DNA of 64,000 nt from Massilia sp. Root335. GTDB lineage: Bacteria; Pseudomonadota; Gammaproteobacteria; Burkholderiales; Burkholderiaceae_D. Position 1 is the first letter of the stretch. Each line of letters starts with the position of its first letter. Below the pieces are notes generated by a model. That model made no database searches. It was given only the letters and a program-made list of their open reading frames with translations, and had not been told where the DNA came from. The stretch lies in the NCBI RefSeq assembly GCF_001425685.1, contig NZ_LMCY01000012.1:102457-166456 (forward strand), written 5' to 3'. Made by a program: the position numbers and the translations under genes. Below are positions 37,664 to 46,964 of this stretch, piece by piece.

Positions 37664-37743
37664 CGTCGTTCCCACGCAGGCGGGAGCCCGGGTTGCGCAT
37701 GGCGGCCGCTCGACATTGGGCCCCCGCCTGCGCGGGGGCGACG
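37664..37743. repeat. REP-like inverted repeat (GCAGGCGGGAG type)
   Basis: CGTCGTTCCCACGCAGGCGG on the left pairs with CCCGCCTGCGCGGGGGCGACG (here split by its own bulges) on the right, around a roughly 30-base loop. This matches the common proteobacterial intergenic repeat made of inverted CCCGCGCAGGCGGGAA-like cores. A second repeat family, distinct from GTAGGGTGGGC. Confidence 0.7.
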
Positions 37744-37761
37744 CGATCGAAATAAAAAGCA

Positions 37762-37788
37762 AATAAAAAAGGCGGCCCTGCGGCCGCC
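37762..37788 (-). terminator. Rho-independent terminator of the leu-asd transcript
   Basis: On the minus strand GGCGGCC, loop GCAG, GGCCGCC is followed by TTTTTTATTT. It starts about 30 bp after the asd stop codon. Confidence 0.9.
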
Positions 37789-37817
37789 TCTCTCGCGCCC
37801 GCAGGCGACAGATTACA

Positions 37818-38942
37818 TCACTTGTCCAGGACGATGCGCAGCATGCGGCGCAGCGGCTCGGCGGCGCCCCACAGCAGCTGGTCGCCGACGGTGAAGGCCG
37901 AGATGTATTCCGGGCCCATCGACATCTTGCGCACGCGGCCGACCGGGATCGTCAGGCTGCCCGTGACGGCGGCCGGGGTCAGGTCGCGCACCGACGCTTC
38001 GCGCGTGTTCGGCACGAACTTCACCCACTGGTTGTCGTTCGCGATGATGTCGTTGATCTCGTCCAGCGGCACGTCCTTGTTGAGCTTGATGGTCAGCGCC
38101 TGCGAGTGGCAGCGCATCGCGCCGATGCGGACGCACAGGCCGTCGACCGGAATGACGTTGCCGCCGGCGCCGTTGCGGCCCAGGATCTTGTTGGTCTCGG
38201 CGCCGCCCTTCCACTCTTCCTTCGACTGGCCGTTGCCCAGGTCCTTGTCGATCCACGGGATCAGGTTGCCGGCCAGCGGCACGCCGAACTGCTTGGTTTC
38301 CTCGGCCGACAGGCCGTGCTGGGTGGCCAGCACGCCACGGTCGATTTCGAGGATGGCCGACGCCGGATTGTCCAGCAGCGGCTTGACGGCCGCGTTGATG
38401 GTGCCGAATTGCGTGAGCAGTTCGCGCATGTGCTGGGCGCCGCCGCCCGATGCGGCCTGATAGGTCATCGACGTCATCCAGTCGACCAGGTCGTGCTTGA
38501 ACAGGCCGCCCAGGCCCATCAGCATGCACGACACGGTGCAGTTACCGCCGATGAAGTTCTTGACGCCGCGCGTCATGGCGTCCTTGATGACGTTCAGGTT
38601 CACGGGGTCGAGCACGATCACGGCGTCGTCGCTCATGCGCAGGGTCGACGCGGCGTCGATCCAGTAGCCGTTCCAGCCGGCCGCGCGCAGTTTCGGGAAC
38701 ACTTCGGTCGTGTAGTCGCCGCCCTGGCACGAGATGATGATCTCGCATTTGGACAGTTCGGCGATGTCGGTCGCGCTTTTCAGCCTGGTCTCGTTTTTCG
38801 CCATCTTCGGGGCGTCGCCGCCCGGATTCGACGTCGTGAAGAACACCGGCTCGATATGGGCGAAATCGCCCTCGTCCTGCATGCGCTGCATGAGGACCGA
38901 ACCGACCATGCCGCGCCAACCAACCAGACCTACTAATTTCAT
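37818..38942 (-). CDS. asd: Aspartate-semialdehyde dehydrogenase
   Basis: Reduces aspartyl phosphate to the semialdehyde, the branch point to lysine, methionine, threonine and cell-wall diaminopimelate. 374 residues, the longer Gram-negative form. The NADP-binding [17 protein letters not shown] is at the start. The catalytic Cys is in [13 protein letters not shown] (about residue 136), and [16 protein letters not shown] holds the substrate-binding His. A GAGGG ribosome site precedes the ATG. It follows leuB by 47 bp and is closed by a terminator. Confidence 0.97.
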   Translation of the reverse strand: MKLVGLVGWRGMVGSVLMQRMQDEGDFAHIEPVFFTTSNPGGDAPKMAKNETRLKSATDIAELSKCEIIISCQGGDYTTEVFPKLRAAGWNGYWIDAASTLRMSDDAVIVLDPVNLNVIKDAMTRGVKNFIGGNCTVSCMLMGLGGLFKHDLVDWMTSMTYQAASGGGAQHMRELLTQFGTINAAVKPLLDNPASAILEIDRGVLATQHGLSAEETKQFGVPLAGNLIPWIDKDLGNGQSKEEWKGGAETNKILGRNGAGGNVIPVDGLCVRIGAMRCHSQALTIKLNKDVPLDEINDIIANDNQWVKFVPNTREASVRDLTPAAVTGSLTIPVGRVRKMSMGPEYISAFTVGDQLLWGAAEPLRRMLRIVLDK

Positions 38943-38989
38943 GATATCCCTCGTTTAAAAATGTTCCGCCCGAGCGGGCGTATTCCTTG

Positions 38990-40060
38990 TCAACCCAATG
39001 CTTTGACGACCGCGTCGCCCATCTGTTCCGTGCCGACGCGCGTCGTGCCTTCTTCGTGGATGTCCGCCGTGCGCAGGCCCTGGGACAGCACCTTCTTGAC
39101 GGCGTTGTCGATGCGGTCGGCCTGCTCGGGCTTGCCCAGCGTGAAACGCAGCATCATCGCGGCGGACAGGATCGTCGCCAGCGGATTGGCGATGCCCTTG
39201 CCCGCGATGTCCGGCGCCGAACCGTGCGACGGCTCGTACAGGCCCTTGTTGTTGACGTCCAGCGAGGCCGACGGCAGCATGCCGATCGAACCGGTCAGCA
39301 TCGCCGCTTCGTCCGACAGGATGTCGCCGAACATGTTGCCGGTGACGAGCACGTCGAACTTCTTCGGCGCGCGCACGAGCTGCATCGCGGCGTTGTCGAT
39401 GTACATGTGTTCGAGCTCGACGTCCTGGTATTCCTTGTGCACGTCGGTGACGATGTCGCGCCAGAACTGGAACGTCTCCAGCACGTTGGCCTTGTCGATG
39501 CTCGTCAGGCGGCGGTTGCGCTTGCGCGCGGCCTGGAACGCGACGTGGGCGATGCGGCGGATCTCGCCTTCCGCGTAGCGCATCGTGTCGAAGCCTTCGC
39601 GCTGGCCGGCGAACGGACCGTCCGGGCATTCGCGCACGCCGCGCGGCTTGCCGAAATAGACGTCGCCCGTCAGCTCGCGGATGATCAGGATGTCGAGGCC
39701 CGACACCACTTCCGGCTTGAGCGTGGACGCGCCGGCCAGTTCCGGATACAGGATCGCGGGACGCAGGTTGGCGAACAGGCCCAGCTCCTTGCGCAGGCCG
39801 AGGATGGCCTGTTCCGGACGCAGCGCGCGCTCCAGCGAGTCGTACTTGAAGTCGCCGACGGCGCCCAGCAGCACGGCATCGGCGGCTTTCGCCAGCGCCA
39901 GCGTGCCCTGCGGCAGCGGATGGCCGTGCGCCGCATAGCCGGCGCCGCCGACTTCCGCGCTTTCCAGTTCGAACGATTCGCCCAGCGCGTTCAGCACCTT
40001 GACGGCTTGCGCGGTGATTTCGGGACCGATGCCGTCGCCCGGCAGGATTGCAATCTTCAT
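38990..40060 (-). CDS. leuB: 3-isopropylmalate dehydrogenase
   Basis: Oxidative decarboxylation of isopropylmalate in leucine synthesis, NAD-dependent. 356 residues. Family motifs: [11 protein letters not shown] at the start, [11 protein letters not shown], the catalytic Tyr in [15 protein letters not shown], the Lys in SIDKANVLE, and the metal-binding [16 protein letters not shown]. It lies 15 bp after leuD in the leuC-ecn-leuD-leuB-asd run. Confidence 0.97.
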   Translation of the reverse strand: MKIAILPGDGIGPEITAQAVKVLNALGESFELESAEVGGAGYAAHGHPLPQGTLALAKAADAVLLGAVGDFKYDSLERALRPEQAILGLRKELGLFANLRPAILYPELAGASTLKPEVVSGLDILIIRELTGDVYFGKPRGVRECPDGPFAGQREGFDTMRYAEGEIRRIAHVAFQAARKRNRRLTSIDKANVLETFQFWRDIVTDVHKEYQDVELEHMYIDNAAMQLVRAPKKFDVLVTGNMFGDILSDEAAMLTGSIGMLPSASLDVNNKGLYEPSHGSAPDIAGKGIANPLATILSAAMMLRFTLGKPEQADRIDNAVKKVLSQGLRTADIHEEGTTRVGTEQMGDAVVKALG

Positions 40061-40075
40061 GTTCTTGTTCTCAGT

Positions 40076-40723
40076 TCAGATGGTGTTGGCGAGCCACGGC
40101 TGCGCTGCTAGACGCCGTTCCTCGTAGGCGCGGATGTCGTCGGCGTGGCGCAGCGTGAGGCCGATGTCGTCCAGGCCGTTCAGCAGGCAGTACTTGCGGA
40201 AGTCGTCGACGGCGAATTCGAACGCGAGGCGGCCGTCCGGCGTGCCCACGGTCTGCTTCTCGAGGTCGACGACCAGCTTGTAGCCGGGGAAGGCCTTGAC
40301 TTCATTCATCAGCTGGTCGACCTGGGCTTCGCCGAGGACGATCGGCAGCAGGCCGCCCTTGAAGCAGTTGTTGAAGAAGATGTCGGCGAAGCTCGGCGCG
40401 ATGACGGCGCGGAAGCCGTACTGCTGCAGGGCCCACGGCGCGTGCTCGCGCGACGAGCCGCAGCCGAAGTTCTTGCGGGTCAGCAGGATCGACGCGCCGG
40501 CGTAGCGCGGCTGGTTCAGCACGAAGTCCGGATTGACCGGACGCGTGCTGTTGTCCATGCCCGGCTCGCCGTGGTCGAGATAGCGCCACTCGTCGAACAG
40601 GTTGGGGCCGAAGCCGGTGCGGCGGATCGACTTGAGGAACTGCTTCGGAATGATGGCGTCGGTGTCGACGTTGGCCCGGTCCAGCGGGACCACCAGTCCT
40701 TCGTGTACGTTGAATTTATCCAT
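40076..40723 (-). CDS. leuD: 3-isopropylmalate dehydratase small subunit
   Basis: Swivel subunit of isopropylmalate isomerase, partner of LeuC. The ATG at 40723 gives the family start [22 protein letters not shown] and 215 residues. [13 protein letters not shown] is the substrate-binding signature. It starts 11 bp after the small entericidin gene. The longer frame upstream runs through that gene and the repeat element and is not real. Confidence 0.97.
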   Translation of the reverse strand: MDKFNVHEGLVVPLDRANVDTDAIIPKQFLKSIRRTGFGPNLFDEWRYLDHGEPGMDNSTRPVNPDFVLNQPRYAGASILLTRKNFGCGSSREHAPWALQQYGFRAVIAPSFADIFFNNCFKGGLLPIVLGEAQVDQLMNEVKAFPGYKLVVDLEKQTVGTPDGRLAFEFAVDDFRKYCLLNGLDDIGLTLRHADDIRAYEERRLAAQPWLANTI

Positions 40724-40734
40724 GATCGACCCGA

Positions 40735-40857
40735 TTATTTCCCGCCGGCGCCCGTGATGACCTGGCCGACCTTCTGCACGTCCTTGCCGACGCCGGAGAT
40801 GGTGTTGCAGCCGGTGACGGCGAGTGCGATGAGTGCGAGAGCAAAAATTTTCTTCAT
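40735..40857 (-). CDS. Entericidin A/B family small lipoprotein
   Basis: A 40-residue lipoprotein: [17 protein letters not shown] with the lipidated Cys at residue 17, then [20 protein letters not shown], which is the typical entericidin pattern (short amphipathic helix). Entericidins are small envelope lipoproteins linked to stress and lysis in Escherichia coli; the role here is unknown. It lies inside the leu operon between leuC and leuD, with a repeat element in front. Confidence 0.88.
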   Translation of the reverse strand: MKKIFALALIALAVTGCNTISGVGKDVQKVGQVITGAGGK

Positions 40858-40865
40858 TGATTTCT

Positions 40866-40941
40866 CGTAGGGTGGGCACCCCGTGCCCACCGATATATGC
40901 GATTACGGAAACGCATGGTGGGCACGGGGTGCCCACCCTAC
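40866..40941. repeat. GTAGGGTGGGC element, best-preserved copy (leuC-ecn gap)
   Basis: Two facing palindromes: GTAGGGTGGGCACCCCGTGC with CCACC on the left, and GGTGGGCACGGGGTGCCCACC with CTAC on the right, joined by 25 bp. Each half can form its own hairpin and the whole can fold as one. It lies within the leu transcript, between leuC and the entericidin gene, so the mRNA should carry this structure. Confidence 0.85.
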
Positions 40942-40947
40942 TGCTTC

Positions 40948-42348
40948 TCAGATTTTACGAACGTCGACGAAATGGCCCGCGATACCGGCCGCCGCGGCCA
41001 TCGCCGGCGACACCAGGTGCGTGCGTCCGCCCTGGCCCTGGCGGCCTTCGAAGTTGCGGTTCGACGTCGACGCGCAGCGCTCGCCCGGTTCCAGGCGGTC
41101 GGCGTTCATCGCCAGGCACATCGAGCAGCCCGGCTCGCGCCATTCGAAGCCGGCGGCCTTGAAGATCGCGTCCAGGCCTTCGCGTTCCGCCTGTTCCTTC
41201 ACGAGGCCGGAGCCCGGCACCACCATCGCCAGCTTCACGTTCGAGGCGCGCTGGCGGCCGCGCACGACGGCGGCGGCGGCGCGCAGGTCTTCGATGCGCG
41301 AGTTGGTGCAGGAGCCGATGAACACCTTGTCGATGCGGATGTCTTCCATCGCGGTGTTCGGCTTCAGGTCCATGTAGACCAGCGCCTTTTCCATCGCGTC
41401 GCGCTTGACCGGGTCTTTTTCCTTGTCCGGATCGGGCACGCGGCCGTCGATCGTCGTGACCTGCTCGGGCGACGTGCCCCAGGTCACCTGCGGGCGGATC
41501 TCCGCGGCGTTCAACTGCACGACCAGGTCGAACTTCGCGCCCGGGTCCGTGTGCAGCGTGCGCCAGTACGCGACGGCCTGTTCCCACTGCGGGCCGGCGG
41601 GCGCGAACGGGCGGCCCTTGACGTAGTCGATCGTCGTGTCGTCGACGGCCACCATGCCGGCGCGCGCGCCCGCTTCGATCGCCATGTTACAGACGGTCAT
41701 GCGGCCTTCCATCGACAGCGCGCGGATGGTCGAGCCGCCGAATTCGATGGCGTAGCCGGTGCCGCCGGCCGTGCCGATCTTGCCGATCACGGCCAGCACG
41801 ATGTCCTTGGCGGTCACGCCGGCCGGCAGTTCGCCGTCGACCTGCACGAGCATCGCTTTCGATTTTTTCGCCAGCAGCGTCTGCGTGGCCAGCACGTGCT
41901 CGACTTCCGAGGTGCCGATGCCGTGCGCCAGCGCGCCGAACGCGCCGTGGGTCGACGTGTGCGAATCGCCGCAGACGACGGTCATGCCCGGCAGCGTGGC
42001 GCCCTGCTCCGGGCCGATCACGTGCACGATGCCCTGGCGCTTGTCGTTCATGTTGAAGTACGTGAGGCCGAAGGACTTGGCGTTGCTGTCCAGCGTTTCG
42101 ACCTGCAGGCGCGACGTCGGGTCAGCGATGCCGTGCGAGCGGTCGGTGGTCGGCACGTTGTGGTCGGCTACGGCAAGATTGGCCGAAGTGCGCCATAGCG
42201 GGCGGCCGGCTTCGCGCAGGCCTTCGAACGCCTGCGGGCTGGTGACTTCGTGGACCAGGTGACGGTCGATATACAGCACGGTGGTGCCATCCGCATCGGC
42301 ACGCACGACATGCGAATCCCAAAGTTTGTCGTAGAGCGTTTTTAACAT
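40948..42348 (-). CDS. leuC: 3-isopropylmalate dehydratase large subunit
   Basis: Iron-sulfur aconitase-type subunit that, with LeuD, isomerises 2- to 3-isopropylmalate. The ATG at 42348 yields the family start [15 protein letters not shown] and 466 residues. Cluster ligands are the Cys in [11 protein letters not shown] and the two in GCSMCLAMN (about 347, 407, 410). No ribosome site is seen before this ATG. It is the first gene of the leu-asd run. Confidence 0.97.
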   Translation of the reverse strand: MLKTLYDKLWDSHVVRADADGTTVLYIDRHLVHEVTSPQAFEGLREAGRPLWRTSANLAVADHNVPTTDRSHGIADPTSRLQVETLDSNAKSFGLTYFNMNDKRQGIVHVIGPEQGATLPGMTVVCGDSHTSTHGAFGALAHGIGTSEVEHVLATQTLLAKKSKAMLVQVDGELPAGVTAKDIVLAVIGKIGTAGGTGYAIEFGGSTIRALSMEGRMTVCNMAIEAGARAGMVAVDDTTIDYVKGRPFAPAGPQWEQAVAYWRTLHTDPGAKFDLVVQLNAAEIRPQVTWGTSPEQVTTIDGRVPDPDKEKDPVKRDAMEKALVYMDLKPNTAMEDIRIDKVFIGSCTNSRIEDLRAAAAVVRGRQRASNVKLAMVVPGSGLVKEQAEREGLDAIFKAAGFEWREPGCSMCLAMNADRLEPGERCASTSNRNFEGRQGQGGRTHLVSPAMAAAAGIAGHFVDVRKI

Positions 42349-42404
42349 AATGAGTTGCGAAGTCCAGAGAAACGACCGCTTCATGCGGGCATGGTCTTTG
42401 ATTA

Positions 42405-42419
42405 TGCCATATTTGTGCA
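42405..42419. promoter_or_regulatory. Possible LysR-type site upstream of leuC
   Basis: TGCCATATTTGTGCA is an imperfect palindrome with TGC/GCA ends and the T-N11-A form that LysR-type regulators use. It overlaps a CATAAT that could be the -10 of leuC, about 57 bp before the ATG. Short and common in type, so only tentative. Confidence 0.3.
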
Positions 42420-42504
42420 ATGCGGAAGCAAGGGCCTTCAAGCACGATTATTCCAATGAACTCATCCATATAAAAATTTTGTTCGGATGTGTTTTCAGAA
42501 ACAC

Positions 42505-42542
42505 AAATAAAAAAAGCCTGCGCATTTCCTGCGCAGGCTTTT
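42505..42542 (-). terminator. Rho-independent terminator of cheZ-cheA
   Basis: Arms AAGCCTGCGCA and TGCGCAGGCTT with a 5-base loop are followed on the minus strand by TTTTTATTTG. It begins about 46 bp after the cheA stop. Confidence 0.92.
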
Positions 42543-42586
42543 CGTAGCTTTGTAGCAAAAATGTTGTACGCAGCCCGCGGCGTGGT

Positions 42587-44488
42587 TTATGCGGCCAGCC
42601 TCACCGTCGACCGGCAACCGTCCATGAGGAACGACAGGCCGACGACCAGCACCAGCGATCCTTCGGCCGAACGCGCCGTGCCGGTGATGCCTTCGACGGT
42701 CAGCGCCGTCATCGGCTTGATCACCAGGTCGGCCGTACCGTCGACGGCTTCCACCGCGATGATGTACGGCTGCGGGGCGTTGATGACGATGCCCACGCGT
42801 TCCACGCACGCTTCGTAGCCGAGCGACAGCGCCAGCGAACGCACCGGCAGCGGACGACCCTGGTCCTTCAGCACCGGGGCGCCGCCGACCTGCATGAAGG
42901 TCTCCGGCAGCTCGACGACGCGCTCGACGACGGCCATCGGCAGGGCCAGCTGCGCGCCCGACGTCGACACCAGCATCGTCGGCACGATCGACAATTCGAT
43001 CGGCAGGCGGATCGAGAACTTCGTGCCCGTGCCCAGGTTCGAGTCGATGCGGATCGCGCCGCGGTTCTTCTCGACGGCCGTCTTGACCACGTCCATGCCC
43101 ACGCCGCGGCCCGAGACCGACGACGCCACTTCCTTGGTCGAGAAGCCCGGCAGGAACACGAGCTGGTACGCTTCGTCGTCGCTGGTGGCCTGGTTCTCGC
43201 TGATCAGGCCCTTTTCCATCGCCTTCTTGCGCAGCTTGGCCGGGTCCATGCCGCGCCCGTCGTCCTGCAGCACGATCATGACGCTGTTCGCTTCCTGCCA
43301 GGCTTTCAGCAGGATGAACGCCTTGGCCGGCTTGCCGTTGGCGACGCGGTCGTCCGGACCCTCGACGCCGTGGTCGAGCGCGTTGCGCAGCATGTGCACG
43401 AGCGGGTCGTACAGGCTGTCCACGACGACGCGGTCGACTTCCGTCTCGGCGCCTTCGATGGTCAGCTCGACGTCCTTGCCCAGGTCCTTCGCGAGCTCGC
43501 GCACGAGGCGCGGGAATTTCTGGAACAGGCGGCCGACCGGCTGCATGCGGGTCGCCAGCGTGGCGCGCTGCAGCTCGGCCGAGTAGCGCGAGGCGCGTTC
43601 CAGCGTCTCGGTCAGGGTCGCCATCAGCGTGGCGGCCTGGCCCTCGAACTTGAACTGCGACAGGCGCTCGAGCAGCACGGCGGCCTGGTTCGCGGCCTGC
43701 ACGGATTCGCCGGCCACTTCCAGCAGCGCGTCCAGCTTGACCGCGTCGATACGGATGCTCTCGTCCTTGGCGGGACCGGTGCTGGCCGGCTTGGCCTCGT
43801 TGCGGCGCTCGACGCCGTCCCAGCCCGGCTTGCCCGGTGCGGCGGCGTCGGGCGCGGCGTGCACCGGCGCGACGGCCGGCGCGGCTGCCTCGGATGCTGC
43901 GGGCGCCGCGGCTGCCGTGGCTGCGTTCGGCGTATAGGTGCCCGCCGGGACGACCGCCATGAACATCGCTTCCCAGTCGAGACCGTCGGCGCCCGGCACG
44001 GCCGCAGCAGCAGGTGCCGCGGCAGGCGCCGCTGCCGGCGCTGCGACAGGTGCCGGCGCAGCCGCTGCCGGCGCGGGCGCGGCCTTGGGCGCGGGCGCGG
44101 CGTCGTTGCCGGCGATGGCCTCCTTGAGCATGCGCTCGAGGTCCGGCGGCATCGACGGCAGCTGGTCCGGCGTGGCGCCGTTGTTCAGGTCACCCAGCTG
44201 GTCGGCCACGAAACCGGACGCCTGCAGCGACGCTTCGATCGCGGCCGGCGTGACGGGAGCGGCGCCGGTACGCAGCGCGTCGAACAGGTTTTCCGTCAGG
44301 TGGCACGCGGCGACGAGCGCCGGCAGCCCCATGAAACCCGCGCCACCCTTGATGGTGTGGAACGAGCGGAACACCGCGTTCAGCGTTTCCTTGTTATTGG
44401 GATCGCGTTCGAGGTGCAGCAGATGCTCTTCGACATTCGCTGCAAGATCCATCGCCTCGACGACGAAATCCTTGAGCATTTCATCCAT
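42587..44488 (-). CDS. cheA: Chemotaxis histidine kinase CheA
   Basis: Kinase of the chemotaxis array that passes phosphate to response regulators. 633 residues. Hpt domain with phospho-acceptor H44 in FRSFHTIKGGAGFMG. A linker of Ala and Pro (about 125-245) replaces a normal P2 domain. Dimerisation P3 at about 250-310. ATPase P4 has the N box HMLRNALDHGVE, G1 DDGRGMDP and G2 SGRGVGMDVVK. CheW-like P5 runs from about 505 to the end. Its ATG shares one base with the cheZ stop (TAATG). No cheY, cheW, receptor or flagellar gene is visible, so the rest of the pathway is elsewhere. Confidence 0.93.
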   Translation of the reverse strand: MDEMLKDFVVEAMDLAANVEEHLLHLERDPNNKETLNAVFRSFHTIKGGAGFMGLPALVAACHLTENLFDALRTGAAPVTPAAIEASLQASGFVADQLGDLNNGATPDQLPSMPPDLERMLKEAIAGNDAAPAPKAAPAPAAAAPAPVAAPAAAPAAAPAAAAVPGADGLDWEAMFMAVVPAGTYTPNAATAAAAPAASEAAAPAVAPVHAAPDAAAPGKPGWDGVERRNEAKPASTGPAKDESIRIDAVKLDALLEVAGESVQAANQAAVLLERLSQFKFEGQAATLMATLTETLERASRYSAELQRATLATRMQPVGRLFQKFPRLVRELAKDLGKDVELTIEGAETEVDRVVVDSLYDPLVHMLRNALDHGVEGPDDRVANGKPAKAFILLKAWQEANSVMIVLQDDGRGMDPAKLRKKAMEKGLISENQATSDDEAYQLVFLPGFSTKEVASSVSGRGVGMDVVKTAVEKNRGAIRIDSNLGTGTKFSIRLPIELSIVPTMLVSTSGAQLALPMAVVERVVELPETFMQVGGAPVLKDQGRPLPVRSLALSLGYEACVERVGIVINAPQPYIIAVEAVDGTADLVIKPMTALTVEGITGTARSAEGSLVLVVGLSFLMDGCRSTVRLAA

Positions 44489-45357
44489 TAGAATCCCAGA
44501 TCGGCAAGAAGGTCATCGACACTGTCCTGGTCGAGCGCCGCGGACGGCACCGACGGACCCTGCATCAGCGTTACGGGCTGCTCCTGCTCCTGCGCGGCCT
44601 GCTTCTGCGCCAGCTTTTCCTTGACGTCCGGCGGCGCGCTGTCCTTGAGCAGCTGGGTCAGCTCGTTCTCGACCGTCTTGGTGATGACCACGACTTTCTT
44701 GATCAGCTGGCCGGTGATGTCCTGGAAGTCCTGGGCCATCATGATCTCGAGCAGGCGCGCCTTCTCGGCTTCCGTCGCTTCCGACACCAGCTGGGCGAAC
44801 TGCTTCGAATCGCCGGCCAGGGCCTTGAACTGCTCGATCGAGAGCTTGCCCGCGAACAGGTCGTCCCAGCGGTTTTCCATGTCCTTGGCCTGCTTGGACA
44901 GCAGGTCCTGGGCCGGCATGCCGTCGTCCAGGGTGTTCAGCACCTTGTTGGCGGCCTGTTCGGTCAGGGTGGCCACGTATTCCAGACGGTCCTGCGCGTC
45001 CATGATCTGGGACGACGCCTCGGTCAGCGCCTTGTCGTAGCCCAGCTCGCGCAGCGAGTCGTGCAGCAGGCGCACGATGCCGCCCAGGCGCTCGTACATG
45101 CCTTTTTCGTGGTCTTCCTCGCCCGTCTCGGCCGGTGCGGCGGCGGCGGCGACCGGCGCGGCCGGAGCCGGCACCACGGCCGGCGCCGGGGCGCTGGTGG
45201 CCGCGACCTGGTCGAACAGGGCCTCCAGGTCGTCGCTGTCGTCGCTGGCGGCGGGTGCGGGTGCCGGCACGGGCGCCGGAGCGGCTGCGGGCGCGCTGGC
45301 ACGCTGCGCTGCCACTTCCTCGAATAGTGCGTCGAAATCGTCAGCGGCGTCGGTCAT
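44488..45357 (-). CDS. cheZ: CheY-phosphate phosphatase CheZ
   Basis: Removes phosphate from CheY to end the chemotaxis signal. The ATG at 45357 has AGGGAC upstream; 289 residues. The catalytic region is MMAQDFQDITGQ (about residues 209-220) with the acting Gln in QDFQDITGQ. The C-terminal CheY-binding helix is DQDSVDDLLADLGF. Unusual: the N-terminus has two similar acidic helices, DDFDALFEEVAAQ and DDLEALFDQVAAT, joined by Ala/Pro-rich linkers. They resemble the C-terminal docking helix. First gene of the cheZ-cheA operon. Confidence 0.93.
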   Translation of the reverse strand: MTDAADDFDALFEEVAAQRASAPAAAPAPVPAPAPAASDDSDDLEALFDQVAATSAPAPAVVPAPAAPVAAAAAPAETGEEDHEKGMYERLGGIVRLLHDSLRELGYDKALTEASSQIMDAQDRLEYVATLTEQAANKVLNTLDDGMPAQDLLSKQAKDMENRWDDLFAGKLSIEQFKALAGDSKQFAQLVSEATEAEKARLLEIMMAQDFQDITGQLIKKVVVITKTVENELTQLLKDSAPPDVKEKLAQKQAAQEQEQPVTLMQGPSVPSAALDQDSVDDLLADLGF

Positions 45358-45726
45358 AGTCCCTGCTTCTCCATAAATTAAATGTCGCAATCATCTTTGC
45401 TGTGTGCGGTACGGCTGCCGTCATTACGCTGACGGTACGAATTTCCGACGAGTGTATCAGTGTGGTTGCCGTAGGTAAATCTTCGAAAATGCCCGCGCAG
45501 TCGAATCCGGGGTAATCTTGGCCTGCCGACAATCTTTTACAGGCGTTTCTGAATAATTTCGCAAAGTATCTGTTGTATTTTTTTATCGCTGGGTAATTTG
45601 TGACATCCGGTATTTGCCTGCGGACAGCCGAGCACATCACTGAGCAAGATCAAGCATTTACGTTCTGCCAAGAGGTCAAACGCGAACTACAATGAGAATG
45701 TAGCGTGACGTGAGGGAGGACTCACC
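45358..45726. other. Divergent intergenic region cheZ / uspA
   Basis: This 369-bp gap must hold promoters for cheZ-cheA (minus) and uspA (plus). It contains a palindrome CCGTCA / TGACGG (45418-45435, 6-base loop) near the cheZ side and AT-rich sequence at about 45535-45605. No sigma-28 or sigma-70 hexamer pair is good enough to call, and no open frame with a ribosome site was seen. Confidence 0.5.
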
Positions 45727-46191
45727 ATGTACCAGAAAATTCTGATCACCACCGACGGCTCCACGGTATCGCAGCACACCGCCTGTGCCGGCGTCAAATT
45801 CGCCCAACAGATGGGAGCCGAAGTGCTGGCCCTGTTCGTCGCGCCCGAGTACCAGTACCCGGTCTATGTCGAGATCGTTCCGCCCGCCTACCCCAGCGAG
45901 GAGGAATACGTCGACCAGATGCAGCGGCTGGGCCAGGAATACATGGGCTCGATCGTGCGCTCGGCGGAAGGCTGCAGTCTCAAGCATGCCTGCATGACGG
46001 CGTTTTCCGATGCGCCGGCGCTCAAGATCGTCGACGTGGCGGAACAGCAACACTGCGACCTGATTTTCATGGGCTCGCACGGCCGCAGTGGCTGGGGGCA
46101 ATTACTGCTAGGTAGCGTGACCAACAAGGTGCTGTCGCACACGAGCAAGCCCGTGCTGGTGCACCGGCTGATCCGCGAACCCGGCACCTGA
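45727..46191 (+). CDS. Universal stress protein, UspA family
   Basis: A 154-residue cytoplasmic protein, one Usp domain. MYQKILITTDGS gives the ATP-contact Asp, and the C-terminal GSHGRSGWGQLLLGSVTNKV matches the G-x2-G-x9-G-(S/T) nucleotide-binding motif, so it should bind ATP. A very good GGGAGGA ribosome site precedes the ATG. It is followed by the NarL-type regulator gene in the same direction, 128 bp later with palindromes between, so it is probably a separate transcript. Confidence 0.93.
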   Translation: MYQKILITTDGSTVSQHTACAGVKFAQQMGAEVLALFVAPEYQYPVYVEIVPPAYPSEEEYVDQMQRLGQEYMGSIVRSAEGCSLKHACMTAFSDAPALKIVDVAEQQHCDLIFMGSHGRSGWGQLLLGSVTNKVLSHTSKPVLVHRLIREPGT

Positions 46192-46251
46192 GCGACTGAC
46201 TTCAAGTTGCCGCACTGTCATCGGACAGTAGGCATTGTCCAAAAAAAGGCA

Positions 46252-46270
46252 ACGTCAGTGTTGCTGACGT
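46252..46270. promoter_or_regulatory. Perfect palindrome between uspA and the NarL-type regulator
   Basis: ACGTCAG and CTGACGT (7-bp arms, 5-base loop) followed by GATATCTTTTTACC. It could end the uspA transcript or be an operator for the regulator gene 49 bp downstream. A smaller hairpin CTGTC-ATCG-GACAG lies at about 46216-46229. Confidence 0.4.
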
Positions 46271-46319
46271 GATATCTTTTTACCTTCTATTTTACAATTG
46301 ACCCCTTGGGGGACACTTT

Positions 46320-46964
46320 ATGATTCGCATTGTCATCGCCGACGACCACACGATCATGCGCGAAGGTCTCAAGCGTATCCTCGACGGCGCGCTCGACATC
46401 GAGATCGTCGGGGAGGCCATCAACGGCTTCGAAGTGCTGTCGCTGGTGCGCCAGGGCGGCTTCGACCTGTTGCTGCTCGACCTGTCCATGCCGGGCCGCA
46501 GCGGCGTCGACCTGATCCGCCAGGTGCGCAGCGAGGCGCCCAAGCTCGCCATCCTGATCCTGACGATGCACGAGGAAGAGCAGTACGCCGTGCGCGCCAT
46601 CCGCGCCGGGGCGCAGGGCTATCTCACCAAGGAAAGCGCGGGCACGCAGCTCGTCGGCGCGATCCGCAAGGTGGCGTCCGGCCGGCCGTACATCAGCACG
46701 GAAGTGGCCGAGCAGCTGGCGCTGAACATCATGGCGCCGAACGAACAGCTGCTGCACAAGCAACTCTCGGATCGTGAATTCGAGGTATTTTCCCTGCTCG
46801 TGGGCGGCAAATCGATCACCGAGATCGCCAACAACCTGCACCTGTCCGTGAAGACGGTCAGCACCCACAAGACCCGCATCATGCAGAAAATGGGCATGAC
46901 CTCGCTGTCGGAAATGGTCCAGTATGCGGTCGCGCACCGTCTGCTGGCGCCGATGAAAGCCTGA
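46320..46964 (+). CDS. NarL/FixJ-type response regulator
   Basis: Two-component transcription factor, 214 residues. Receiver domain about 1-118 with acidic pocket D8-D9, phospho-acceptor D54 in LLLLDLSMPG and K104 in YLTKES. LuxR-type helix-turn-helix about 148-205 (LSDREFEVFSLLVGGKSITEIA, SVKTVSTHKTRIMQKMG). A GGGGGA ribosome site is 8 bases upstream. No sensor kinase is adjacent, so its partner is unknown. It lies between a stress protein and a Crp/Fnr-type gene, which suggests a stress or redox circuit, though this is inference. Confidence 0.93.
   Translation: MIRIVIADDHTIMREGLKRILDGALDIEIVGEAINGFEVLSLVRQGGFDLLLLDLSMPGRSGVDLIRQVRSEAPKLAILILTMHEEEQYAVRAIRAGAQGYLTKESAGTQLVGAIRKVASGRPYISTEVAEQLALNIMAPNEQLLHKQLSDREFEVFSLLVGGKSITEIANNLHLSVKTVSTHKTRIMQKMGMTSLSEMVQYAVAHRLLAPMKA

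Larger units (their letters stand above)
37471..37817. other. Intergenic region between asd and fimV
   Basis: This 347-bp gap holds the asd terminator, a REP-like inverted repeat (both listed separately), and an AT-richer stretch at about 37560-37640 that should contain the fimV promoter. No open frame with a ribosome site was found. No confident hexamer pair was found for fimV. Confidence 0.6.
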
